From: Ilumatobacteraceae bacterium
GTDB lineage: Bacteria > Actinomycetota > Acidimicrobiia > Acidimicrobiales > Ilumatobacteraceae
Reading direction: 5' to 3'
Assembly: GCA_023263465.1 (NCBI GenBank)
Contig: JALQWV010000180.1
Location: forward strand, 1 to 6,078
DNA: 6,078 nt
A program made the translations under genes and the position numbers. Shown here one piece after another: positions 1-6,078 of the stretch (within the stretch, counting starts at the first letter, position 1; every line of letters begins with the position of its first letter). The notes below the pieces were generated by a model, which was not told the origin of the DNA, did not search any database, and saw nothing but the letters and a program-made list of their open reading frames with translations.

Positions 1-293
1 CCCAACCAACGCTCGTTGATGTATGGCATTCCACACTTTTCTGCGAAGAACTTGATTGGATCTTGTGCTTGCTTCTTGGTTCCAATGAACAAGATGCTTC
101 CGCCATTTGCGACCATGTCGCGGACAAACTTGTAGGACGCATCTACGCGATCGAGCGTCTGCTCCAGATCGATGATGTAGATACCATTGCGCTCACCAAA
201 AATGAATCGCTTCATTCGTGGATTCCAACGGTGCGTTTGATGACCGAAGTGAACGCCTGCTTCAAGCATTTGGCGCATGCTGACGATTGCCAT
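1..293 (-). CDS. rpsB: 30S ribosomal protein S2, N-terminal part (runs off the left edge)
   Basis: Ribosomal protein S2 binds the 30S subunit between head and body late in assembly and is needed for mRNA binding with S1. The reverse strand encodes about 97 residues beginning MAIVSMRQMLEAGVHFGHQ, followed by the family hallmarks RWNPRMKRFIFGERNGIYIIDL, here split as RWNPRMK and YIIDLEQT, then FIGTKKQAQ and finally NERWLG at the window edge. This is a near-textbook S2 N-terminus, so the identification is firm. The ATG at 293 is set by a strong Shine-Dalgarno GAGGAG (305-300) with a 6-nt spacer. The gene follows the LytM-like gene on the same strand after a 96-nt gap, the largest gap in the minus-strand block, so it may have its own promoter or leader control. 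tsf usually follows rpsB and would lie outside the window. The C-terminal part is cut by the window edge, not by mutation. Confidence 0.97.
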   Translation of the reverse strand, partial: MAIVSMRQMLEAGVHFGHQTHRWNPRMKRFIFGERNGIYIIDLEQTLDRVDASYKFVRDMVANGGSILFIGTKKQAQDPIKFFAEKCGMPYINERWL

Positions 294-389
294 GACTATC
301 TCCTCTCCTGTGGTTACGAAACGTGAGCCCCGGCGCTTTCACGACCACAGGATGGAACTCACGTATGTGATTTGTACTGCACCGCGGAA
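294..389 (-). promoter_or_regulatory. rpsB 5' leader with hairpin next to the Shine-Dalgarno
   Basis: This is the 96-nt spacer between the LytM-like gene and rpsB. It contains a perfect 8-bp inverted repeat, CCTGTGGT (307-314) and ACCACAGG (344-351). Inside it, after a 3-nt internal mismatch on each side, there is a second 4-bp pairing, GAAA (318-321) with TTTC (337-340), leaving a 15-nt apical loop. In the transcript the 3' arm ends one nucleotide before the GAGGAG ribosome-binding site. No U-tract follows the stem, so it does not look like an intrinsic terminator. Autogenous control by S2 through an rpsB leader is established in gammaproteobacteria. Applying it here is inference. I could not identify a convincing -35/-10 pair; TACAAA near 376-371 is the only faint -10 candidate. 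Confidence 0.5.
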
Positions 390-842
390 TTACGGCCCGT
401 GTGAGTGTATCGGCACCAAAACGGCTCGGGGCCGGAGCCCGCTTGGGTTAATCGCTGAAACCGAGCAGGTCGTTGGATCGAGATACACGCCATGTCGTCT
501 CACCCCGATGTACAGGTCACCACTCGATACCCCAATACGAAAGCCCGCAGATACGCGGTCTCCCACAGAAACCTGAGCGCTTTCTAAACGGCCATGGGTC
601 ACCAGCACCCCATGTGTGGCGCGAACCACCACATACAGCGTGCCTGCCACCGACCCAACAAAGGCGACCTCCCCGCTCGCCGCGGAATACACGGGAGCAC
701 GCGGCGACGTGGCGTATTCGATACCACGATTACCTGCACACCATATGCAGGTTGGAGCGCGAAACGAATCGGTTACCGAGAATTGCGTTGGCAACACAAG
801 CGCGCACAGCGCAGCGAAGAACTCAATCAATTTCGGCGGCAC
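390..842 (-). CDS. exported LytM/M23-like protein with degenerate active site
   Basis: About 150 residues if translation starts at the GTG at 842. That start gives a short hydrophobic N-terminus (FFAALCALVLPTQ, about residues 8-20) that reads as a signal peptide or membrane anchor. The ORF stays open further upstream, but only inside the sigma-factor gene. A beta-rich LytM core covers about residues 36-125, with PVYSAASGEVAFVGSVAG (50-67), VSVGDRVSAGFRIG (91-104) and GVRRHGVYLDP (113-123). These match the M23 pattern of GTPVyAaadGtV, VkvGdrVkaGq and a final VDP. The metal and catalytic positions are replaced: the usual HxxxD is NRGIE (N38, E42), and the usual HxH is DLY (D109, Y111). A CxxC (C32, C35) precedes the domain. 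It therefore probably binds peptidoglycan or a partner protein without cutting. It overlaps the sigma-factor gene by 20 nt, so it is likely coupled to it. The start is the uncertain part, because no clear Shine-Dalgarno is visible; TTG at 830 is an alternative. Confidence 0.82.
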   Translation of the reverse strand: MPPKLIEFFAALCALVLPTQFSVTDSFRAPTCIWCAGNRGIEYATSPRAPVYSAASGEVAFVGSVAGTLYVVVRATHGVLVTHGRLESAQVSVGDRVSAGFRIGVSSGDLYIGVRRHGVYLDPTTCSVSAINPSGLRPRAVLVPIHSHGP

Positions 843-1587
843 GAAGTCGTGACCGCAACTGCAGCACTGCCTTCGTATGAATCTGCGACACTCTGCTCTC
901 GGTGACACCGAGTACATCACCAATTTCAGCAAGTGTGAGATTCTCTTCGTAATACAACACAAGAACTGTCCGTTCTTTCTCTGGAAGCTTCTTCATTTCT
1001 TGGCGCATGATTCTGCGTGTTTCGTCTGCTTCAACGACGGCGTCTGGGCTGGTTGCGCGATGCATATCTGAATGTGTGGCTGTTGCCGTGTTGTCGGCAA
1101 CAACATGATCAAGTGGACCAACCGAACCTGCTGCTATCTCCGAAAGCCATTTTTGGAAGTCGGAATCGGAGATTTCTAACTTCGCCGCAATTTCCTCTTC
1201 AGTTGGCGAGCGACCAAGTTCGTGTTCAAGAGTCGACATCGCCTGCTCCACCGAACGCGACTTAGATCGCACGCTGCGCGGAACCCAATCAAGTGCACGC
1301 AGACTGTCGAGAATGGCACCGCGAATGCGTGGAATTGCATAGGTCTCAAACTTTGCGCCTTGCGTTGGGTCATAGCGATCAATCGCATTCATCAATCCGA
1401 ACACGCCGGCTGAAACCAAATCTCCCGTGTCCACACGTTTTGGCAATCCTGCTGCAAGTCGGCCCGCGACGAACTTGATGAGCGATGCGTAATGAACGAC
1501 TAACCATTCACGCGCAATCGGGTCTTTGCCGTCGTGCCATTGCTGCCAAGCATCCTCAATCGTTAGGCGGACGGGCAGCGCATTCAT
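823..1587 (-). CDS. whiG: WhiG/FliA-type RNA polymerase sigma factor
   Basis: A 254-residue alternative sigma factor of the sigma-28 class (WhiG in Streptomyces, FliA in motile bacteria), which directs RNA polymerase to a dedicated promoter set. Region 2 spans about residues 30-105, with LVSAGVFGLMNAIDRYDP (57-74), FETYAIPRIRGAILDSLR (80-97) and DWVPRSVR (100-107), all very typical of the WhiG/FliA family. Region 3 covers about 108-155 (LGRSPTEEEIAAKLEIS). Region 4 covers about 198-250, with LPEKERTVLVLYY and the helix-turn-helix LTLAEIGDVLGVTESRVSQI (217-236). Length is normal for the family. The ATG at 1587 lies 9 nt after the xerC stop, with a weak CAGGG just upstream; the 3' end overlaps the LytM-like gene. 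In Streptomyces WhiG is held by the anti-sigma RsiG with c-di-GMP; no anti-sigma gene is visible here. The target promoters are unknown, and the symbol is by family and context. Confidence 0.93.
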   Translation of the reverse strand: MNALPVRLTIEDAWQQWHDGKDPIAREWLVVHYASLIKFVAGRLAAGLPKRVDTGDLVSAGVFGLMNAIDRYDPTQGAKFETYAIPRIRGAILDSLRALDWVPRSVRSKSRSVEQAMSTLEHELGRSPTEEEIAAKLEISDSDFQKWLSEIAAGSVGPLDHVVADNTATATHSDMHRATSPDAVVEADETRRIMRQEMKKLPEKERTVLVLYYEENLTLAEIGDVLGVTESRVSQIHTKAVLQLRSRLRAAEID

Positions 1588-1596
1588 GCCCTGTAA

Positions 1597-2475
1597 TTAT
1601 GCCCGCGGATGAGATACCCCGTAGGCGGACTTCAGCCGCTCTTTGCTCACATGCGTATAACGCTGAGTGGTTGCCACATCACTATGTCCCAACAGTTCTT
1701 GGACAGCCCGCAAGTCGGCCCCATTATCGAGCAAATGTGTCGCAAAGGTATGACGTAATGCGTGAGGATGCGTAGGCGCAAGCGAGCGCGCATCGATGAT
1801 CCGGCGCACATCTCGCGCGCCAAGTCGACCACCGCGACTATTCACAAACAGCGCCACCTCAGTTTTGTCCGCTGATACTTCTGAGCGAAGCAACGACCAC
1901 GCCGTCAGCGCAACAAGCGATGGCTCGCTCACAGGAACGCGCCGTTGCTTGTTTCCCTTTCCCGTGACGATGACTGATTGCTGTTTCACATTCACGCTAT
2001 CTACATCAAGTGAGCACAATTCGCTTACGCGCAATCCGCTTCCGTACAACAATTCAATGATTGCGGTATCGCGAGCTTTCTTCCACTCTGGGTCTTCATC
2101 GTTTGCGGCATGCAGCAAAGCGTTCAGCTGTTCATTCGTAAGCACCTTCGGAAGTCGCCCGGTGTCGGTTGGAGTTCTCACCCCGGCGGTTGGGTCAACA
2201 TCAATTTTGTGATCGCGCACCAACCACGCGAAATACTTGCGCAGTGCAGCAACTTTTCGACCGACGCTGCGCTTTGCCATTTTCATCGTGGTGAGAAATG
2301 CGATGTATTGCCGCACCACATCTTTGGTGACCTTACGCGGATCGTTAATGGATTGGCGCTCCACCCAATTCGCAAACTGCGAAATGTCACTTACGTATGC
2401 AGCAATGGTGTTTGCAGATGCAGCAGTAAGGGACGTTGCGAAGTCGTCAATCTGCCAAGCGGTGGCTGCCTCCAT
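1597..2475 (-). CDS. xerC: tyrosine recombinase XerC
   Basis: A cytoplasmic site-specific recombinase that acts with a second Xer protein at dif, at the division septum, to resolve chromosome dimers. The 292-residue form starting at the ATG at 2475 (MEAATAWQIDDF) has an N-terminal SAM-like core-binding domain (about 8-90) and a C-terminal catalytic domain (about 108-285). All six catalytic residues are visible: R149 in GSGLRVSEL, K173 in TGKGNKQRR, H238 and R241 in HALRHTFATHLL, H264 in LLGHSDVATT, and nucleophile Y273 in QRYTHV. I chose this start because it gives the usual family length (about 300) and follows GGTGGA. An ATG at 2529 would add 18 unlikely residues. It overlaps the end of dprA by 29 nt. 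The dprA-xerC-sigma-rpsB setting points to a housekeeping Xer protein, not a phage or integron integrase. XerC versus XerD is decided mainly by context. Confidence 0.93.
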   Translation of the reverse strand: MEAATAWQIDDFATSLTAASANTIAAYVSDISQFANWVERQSINDPRKVTKDVVRQYIAFLTTMKMAKRSVGRKVAALRKYFAWLVRDHKIDVDPTAGVRTPTDTGRLPKVLTNEQLNALLHAANDEDPEWKKARDTAIIELLYGSGLRVSELCSLDVDSVNVKQQSVIVTGKGNKQRRVPVSEPSLVALTAWSLLRSEVSADKTEVALFVNSRGGRLGARDVRRIIDARSLAPTHPHALRHTFATHLLDNGADLRAVQELLGHSDVATTQRYTHVSKERLKSAYGVSHPRA

Positions 2476-3571
2476 GATTTCCACCGTACCCCGCTGGTGT
2501 TTGCGCACCGAGCACCTCCCACCAACCACCGTTGTTGACCACCCAACCCATTGACTCCATTCGTCCTAAGGCAAAGGCAATATCAACAACATCGCGCCGA
2601 GTGCGAAGAACCAACTGATCAAGTGTGAGCGCGTCGCCAGCCATTATACGAGCAAGTGCTGCATCGTCTGGCGCTAAAGCATTGCGATCGTCGAACAGCG
2701 GAGGGTGCACTCGGCGTGTGTCGAGCCCCAGTGCAACCAGCACATCGTCTACAGACACCACCGGTGCACACCCCTGCTGCAATAACAAATTTGTTCCGGC
2801 TGATGAAGCGTTGCGGGGCGAACCCGGTACTGCCATGACGGTGATATCGCGCTTCTGCGCTTCTTCAACCGTGATCATTGACCCACCAGTCGCGCGCGAC
2901 TCCACAACAACAATCACTTCTGACAGCGCAGCAAGCACTCGATTGCGCAGCGGAAATCGATATGGCTCGGGCGAGGTTCCTGGCGGTGATTCACTGATCA
3001 ACAATCCATGTTCAGAAATGAAATTCCACAGCTCAATGTTTTCTTTTGGATACACCACGTCGAGACCAGATGCCACAACACCAATGGGAACCCCCAAGCG
3101 CGAGCGATCAGATGCACGCGAGTATGCAACCGATACTCCTTTGTGCGCCCACGCATCAATGCCTCTAGCAAGTCCAGACACGGTTGCAATCCCCTGTTCA
3201 GCAAGGTCGAACGAAATGTGCGACGCCATGTACCTGCCTGCTGCGGTTGCAGAACGAGTGCCAACAATTCCTACGCGACGCTGTTCAAGTGCGCCAAGGT
3301 TGCCTCGGAAAAACAACACCGGGCTGCGCGTTGGATCGTGATGCAGCATGGGCGGGAAATCTGGCGCCCCAACATGGGTTACCGACATTGCCGTGAGTTC
3401 TAGACGCTGCGCCATGCGCTCGCATTCCTGCAATGTGGGTTGATTCGCGCCAAGCGTAAGCGCAACATCGCTGGGAGTTTGCTGAGCCAATAATTGCGAC
3501 AACTTCCTACTGGTGAGTGTTGGCTTAGTTGCCAGCACTGCAGCCACTACTCGCTCGTCGTCAAGTGACAT
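2447..3571 (-). CDS. dprA: DNA-processing protein DprA (Smf)
   Basis: DprA binds incoming single-stranded DNA in the cytoplasm and loads RecA during natural transformation; it is also found in many bacteria with no known competence. The 374-residue product has an N-terminal helical region (about 1-65) and the extended Rossmann fold (about 68-285). The fold shows GIVGTRSATAAG (101-112), SGLARGIDAWAH (132-143), GLDVVYP (169-175), FPLRNR (206-211), GGSMITVEEAQKRDI (229-243) and AVPGSPRN (247-254). A winged-helix domain follows at about 300-354. A Gly/His-rich tail (355-374) lies partly over the start of xerC. About 8-9 residues around SRASDRSRL (151-159) look inserted relative to the usual motif spacing. 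The ATG at 3571 shares one base with the comM stop (TGATG). A GTG at 3574 would overlap by four bases and is equally possible. Translational coupling to comM is likely. Confidence 0.95.
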   Translation of the reverse strand: MSLDDERVVAAVLATKPTLTSRKLSQLLAQQTPSDVALTLGANQPTLQECERMAQRLELTAMSVTHVGAPDFPPMLHHDPTRSPVLFFRGNLGALEQRRVGIVGTRSATAAGRYMASHISFDLAEQGIATVSGLARGIDAWAHKGVSVAYSRASDRSRLGVPIGVVASGLDVVYPKENIELWNFISEHGLLISESPPGTSPEPYRFPLRNRVLAALSEVIVVVESRATGGSMITVEEAQKRDITVMAVPGSPRNASSAGTNLLLQQGCAPVVSVDDVLVALGLDTRRVHPPLFDDRNALAPDDAALARIMAGDALTLDQLVLRTRRDVVDIAFALGRMESMGWVVNNGGWWEVLGAQTPAGYGGNHGGSHRLAD

Positions 3572-5100
3572 CACGACTGCACCGCTTTGTCGCCAGAGAA
3601 CTGTGGCTGTACTCCAACACGTAATGCAAGAGCAACCGCAACATGCACTTCGTCTACATATTCAGACTGATCGCGCAAGTCAGAAACGGTGCGCGCCACG
3701 CGCCGAATGCGGTGATAGCCGCGACCAGACAGTCGGCCGCGCTCAACATGATGACGAAGTAACGACGCTGCTGCTGGAGAAAGTGGAGCACACTTCTCAA
3801 GTGCATCGGCAGAGAGCGCTGAATTCAGACAGCCATTTCTCGTGATTGCAAGCTCGCGGGCACGTGCAACTCGCAAAGCAATGTCTTTGCTTGATTCAGC
3901 AGGCTTCGCCGCAAGTAATTCATCAACATGTGGACGTGCAACCGCAACACGTAGGTCGAAGCGGTCGAGCAAAGGGCCCGAGAATCGACGCAGGTATTTC
4001 TGCTTTGCGCGGTCGTCACACACGCATAAGCCAGGAGTGCCTTCGCCACACGGGCATGGATTCGTAGCAGCGACTAATAAGAACTTTGCTGGCAATTGCA
4101 CAGACGATTTAGCACGAGCAACGCGCACAACTCCTTCCTCTAACGGTTGACGCAAAGCATCTAGGACACTTGGCGCAAACTCGCCTAATTCGTCAAGAAA
4201 CAACACGCCATTCGTTGCCAGTGATATCTCTCCTGGGCGAAGTGAGGAAGTTCCGCCCCCCACCATGGCAATCAACGACGTTGAATGATGCGGTGCTCGC
4301 AATGGAGGTCGGCTAACCAACCCACTTGTAGGCAGCGCAATATGTGCAGCCGAGTGAACAATGGTGGTAACTACGGCATCTTGGGCTGCCAGGTTGGGCA
4401 AGATTCCAACAATCCGTTGCGCAAGCATGGACTTACCTGCACCTGGCGGGCCAACGAGCAACATGTGGTGCGCACCGGCTGCAGCAATTTCGCACGCGTG
4501 GCGCGCTGCGCTTTGACCACGCACATCGGCCATGTCGGCAATGTCGTGCGAAGTTTGTTCAACAATGTTGCTCACAGGTTGCTGCCACGGTTCCTCATGT
4601 CGAATACAACGAACTAATTCGGCAAGGTTGGATACCGAACGAATTGCACGACGGGAAGCCACCAGAGCCTCGCGCTCGGCAACGCGAGGCACCACCACAA
4701 CGCGATTATCTAGCGAAGCAACAAGTGGAACAACACCGGGCACACTGCGCAATGAACCATCAAGTCCGAGTTCACCGACAAATGCGTATTCTGCAACTGA
4801 TTCTGCAGCAAGAACTTCCTGTACCACGAGTAAGCCAATGGCAATGGCCACGTCTAGCCCTGCACCACCCTTGCGTTCGTTTGCGCCATTTGCCAGGTTC
4901 ACAGTGATGCGCTTATTCGGCCACGGCAAATCGCACGACAACAATGCAGCCCGCACCCTGTCCCGTGATTCACGGCACGCCTCGTCTGGCTGTCCAACAA
5001 TGGTGAACCCGGGTAATCCCATTCCTAAATGAATTTCAATATCTACAGGAGCCCCCTGCACTCCTAGCAACGTTGCAGAACGAATCGATACAAATGACAT
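3571..5100 (-). CDS. comM: ComM/YifB family AAA+ ATPase (Mg-chelatase-like)
   Basis: A 509-residue AAA+ protein. The ComM/YifB family acts as a hexameric branch-migration helicase that extends heteroduplex during natural transformation; its role in non-competent species is unclear. The N-terminal Lon-protease-like fold (about 20-125) has GLPGFTIVGQPDEACRESRD (28-47) and LANGANERKGGAGLD (69-83). The ATPase domain has Walker A GPPGAGKS (217-224), Walker B VLFLDE (299-304), ATNPCPCG (345-352) and LLDRFDL (377-383). The cysteines C349, C351, C359 and C361 form the family's usual zinc-ribbon-like cluster. A C-terminal Mg-chelatase lid (about 405-495) contains LSGRGYHRIRRVARTVSDL (457-475). Everything expected is intact. 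The start MSFVSIRSATLLGVQG is the usual N-terminus, although the ribosome-binding site is weak (TTGAG close to the ATG). It is the first gene of the coupled block and is divergent from the lipoprotein gene. The rnhB/yraN neighbours often found upstream are absent. Confidence 0.95.
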   Translation of the reverse strand: MSFVSIRSATLLGVQGAPVDIEIHLGMGLPGFTIVGQPDEACRESRDRVRAALLSCDLPWPNKRITVNLANGANERKGGAGLDVAIAIGLLVVQEVLAAESVAEYAFVGELGLDGSLRSVPGVVPLVASLDNRVVVVPRVAEREALVASRRAIRSVSNLAELVRCIRHEEPWQQPVSNIVEQTSHDIADMADVRGQSAARHACEIAAAGAHHMLLVGPPGAGKSMLAQRIVGILPNLAAQDAVVTTIVHSAAHIALPTSGLVSRPPLRAPHHSTSLIAMVGGGTSSLRPGEISLATNGVLFLDELGEFAPSVLDALRQPLEEGVVRVARAKSSVQLPAKFLLVAATNPCPCGEGTPGLCVCDDRAKQKYLRRFSGPLLDRFDLRVAVARPHVDELLAAKPAESSKDIALRVARARELAITRNGCLNSALSADALEKCAPLSPAAASLLRHHVERGRLSGRGYHRIRRVARTVSDLRDQSEYVDEVHVAVALALRVGVQPQFSGDKAVQS

Positions 5101-5185
5101 AACTCAAGGTGTGCCCATAAGTGCTATTTCGGAAGCACAATCCACGTGCCACCATCTCGGCGCCTAATCCTGTGAGAATGTTCGT
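5101..5185. promoter_or_regulatory. divergent intergenic region between comM and the lipoprotein gene
   Basis: These 85 bp must hold the promoters for the whole minus-strand comM block and for the plus-strand lipoprotein gene. It contains a 5-bp inverted repeat, GTGCT (5121-5125) and AGCAC (5134-5138), with an 8-nt spacer, 16 to 21 nt upstream of the comM ATG. A CACGTG hexamer lies at about 5143-5148. TAATCC (5165-5170) on the plus strand is a possible but weak -10 for the lipoprotein gene. No convincing -35/-10 pair is visible on either strand, so promoter positions are not assigned. The short repeat could be an operator or chance. Confidence 0.35.
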
Positions 5186-5575
5186 GTGCGGCGCCTCCTC
5201 CAACTGCTTTTCCTTGGACTCTTTGCGGTCACATCATGTGCCGAAACTCCGCGCACTGGAACGAACTTTTGTCGACAACTAGCAAAAGAGATGCCGGGTA
5301 TTTCTGTGATGCCTGCAACTGTTGAAGAGGTACATGCTGCGGTTGGACATTTCACCAGATTGCAAAAAGTTGCGCCACTTGAAGTGCAACAGGACTGGGA
5401 TGCACTTACCGAACTCATGATTGCTGCATCAAAGGTGAAGGCTGACGACGCGGAAAGCGTACAAAAGGTGGCTGACTTGGCTTATGCAACAGAAGCGAGC
5501 GCGAACTCTGCGTCAGAGTGGGTGAAAGCTACGTGTGGAGTTGATATTTCACTTGGCGTACCAGTGACGCCGTAA
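5186..5575 (+). CDS. small predicted lipoprotein of unknown function
   Basis: A 129-residue protein starting at a GTG, the only in-frame start after an upstream stop at 5165-5167; GAGAA lies a few bases before it. The N-terminus is a classical lipoprotein signal: two arginines, a hydrophobic stretch (L4-V15) and the lipobox VTSC with lipidation cysteine C18. The mature protein of about 112 residues is predicted to be mostly helical from its Ala/Glu/Lys/Val-rich segments. It has just two further cysteines, C29 (NFCRQL) and C117 (ATCGVDI), one near each end, which could form a disulfide outside the membrane. The overall pattern of a lipobox, an early FC and a late CGVD resembles small uncharacterised actinobacterial envelope proteins, but I cannot name a family. 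It is the only plus-strand gene here. It is divergent from comM and convergent with clpP, ending 5 nt from the clpP stop. Function unknown. Confidence 0.8.
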   Translation: MRRLLQLLFLGLFAVTSCAETPRTGTNFCRQLAKEMPGISVMPATVEEVHAAVGHFTRLQKVAPLEVQQDWDALTELMIAASKVKADDAESVQKVADLAYATEASANSASEWVKATCGVDISLGVPVTP

Positions 5576-5580
5576 ATTCA

Positions 5581-6078
5581 TCAGCGAATTTCGCCGCGCT
5601 TTACAATCACCTTGTCAACAAGACCGTATTCTTTTGCTTGATCTGGAGTGAACCAACGATCACGTTCTGAATCTTGCTGAATCTGTTCGATCTTTTGTCC
5701 TGAGTGGAAGGCGATGAGCTCAGCCATGCGCTTCTTGGTGTATTGCAATTGCTCAGCCTGAATTGCAATGTCTGAAGCCTGACCACGAAGACCAGCAAGC
5801 GGCTGGTGCATCATGATGCGCGCATTGGGCAGCGTGTAGCGCTTCCCTTCTGCACCAGCGGTGAGAAGGAATTGGCCCATCGACGCAGCAAGACCCATGC
5901 ACACGGTTGCGACATCGCAGCTCACAAACTGCATGGTGTCGTAAATTGCCATACCCGCGGTTACCGATCCACCAGGGCTGTTGATGTACAGCCACACATC
6001 GGCTTTTGGATCTTCGCCTTCAAGAAACAACAGCTGGGCACAAATTTGGTTGGCAACATCGTCGTTTACATCGCTACC
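5581..6078 (-). CDS. clpP: ATP-dependent Clp protease proteolytic subunit (N-terminus cut by the right edge)
   Basis: ClpP forms the double-heptameric serine-protease barrel that degrades proteins unfolded by ClpX or ClpC. 165 residues are visible. The first ones (GSDVNDDVANQICAQLLFLE) align with the start of the ClpP core, so only about 30-40 residues lie beyond the window. LYINSPGGSVTAG forms the oxyanion region. The catalytic triad is complete: Ser in LAASMGQFL, His in IMMHQPLAG and Asp in ERDRWFTPDQA. YTKKRMAELIAFHSGQ and KEYGLVDKVI are also typical. The frame stays open to the window edge, so the TTG at 6030 is internal and not the start. The stop (5581-5583) faces the lipoprotein stop with 5 nt between, which leaves no room for a separate terminator. 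clpX, a common partner downstream, is not here. Actinobacteria often carry two clpP copies; which one this is cannot be told from the window. Confidence 0.96.
   Translation of the reverse strand, partial: GSDVNDDVANQICAQLLFLEGEDPKADVWLYINSPGGSVTAGMAIYDTMQFVSCDVATVCMGLAASMGQFLLTAGAEGKRYTLPNARIMMHQPLAGLRGQASDIAIQAEQLQYTKKRMAELIAFHSGQKIEQIQQDSERDRWFTPDQAKEYGLVDKVIVKRGEIR

Noticed and set aside
63..326. Plus-strand ORF opposite rpsB, and other plus-strand ORFs opposite the M23-like, sigma, xerC, dprA and comM genes.
   Set aside because: They are antisense shadows of strongly supported minus-strand genes and show no recognisable protein features.
407..414. GCCGATAC on the minus strand, close to the -10 element of WhiG/FliA promoters (GCCGATAA), about 114 nt upstream of rpsB.
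   Set aside because: No TAAA-like -35 element lies 15-16 nt upstream (the bases there are G/C), and the match is inside the LytM-like coding sequence. A single 7-of-8 match is not enough.
423..439. GC-rich inverted repeat GGCTC-N7-GAGCC, followed on the minus strand by GTTTTGG, resembling a terminator.
   Set aside because: It lies within the LytM-like coding sequence, before its stop, and the T-run is only four bases.
390..962. Longer reading of the LytM-like gene from upstream (190 residues).
   Set aside because: The extra N-terminus would lie wholly inside sigma region 4 coding sequence, is rich in Arg and Cys, and would bury the signal-peptide-like segment.
1597..2475. Tyrosine recombinase as a sign of an integrated mobile element.
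   Set aside because: Gene order, coupling to dprA and the sigma factor, and absence of any attachment site, repeat or cargo fit housekeeping XerC.
2476..2529. XerC start at the ATG at 2529.
   Set aside because: It adds 18 residues unlike any Xer N-terminus and deepens the overlap with dprA to 83 nt.
6028..6030. TTG at 6030 as the start of clpP.
   Set aside because: The frame stays open to the window edge and the preceding residues match the ClpP core, so the gene simply runs off the window.

Overview
The window looks like ordinary chromosome of an actinobacterium (Actinomycetota). G+C is moderate (about half by eye) and reading frames are tightly packed. The gene order comM - dprA - xerC - WhiG/FliA-type sigma factor - LytM/M23-like protein - rpsB is, as far as I know, typical of Actinobacteria. 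The moderate G+C and the flavour of the M23-like protein make me lean towards a freshwater or marine Acidimicrobiia-type lineage, but that placement is inference and weak.

Layout. Six of the eight genes in the window form one minus-strand block, read from right to left. comM (5100-3571) is followed by dprA (3571-2447), xerC (2475-1597), the sigma factor (1587-823), a short exported LytM/M23-like protein (842-390), and the first 97 codons of rpsB (293 to the window edge). The first five overlap or sit within about 10 nt of each other, so they are probably one translationally coupled transcription unit. rpsB is set apart by a 96-nt leader. That leader carries a perfect 8-bp inverted repeat ending just before the Shine-Dalgarno sequence. 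To the right, an 85-bp divergent intergenic region separates comM from a small plus-strand lipoprotein gene (5186-5575). That gene converges, with a 5-nt gap, on the 3' end of a partial minus-strand clpP (5581 to the window edge).

How the genes fit together. ComM (AAA+ branch-migration helicase) and DprA (RecA loader on single-stranded DNA) belong to natural transformation and recombination. XerC resolves chromosome dimers. The sigma factor is of the WhiG/FliA class. The LytM-like protein has lost all the zinc and catalytic positions of active M23 peptidases, so it is more likely a binding or regulatory protein than an enzyme. rpsB and clpP are housekeeping genes for the ribosome and proteolysis.

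I found no mobile element, CRISPR array, RNA gene or clearly novel system. The most interesting items are the degenerate LytM protein, the rpsB leader hairpin, and the uncharacterised lipoprotein wedged against clpP. No gene-free stretch exceeds 300 bases.
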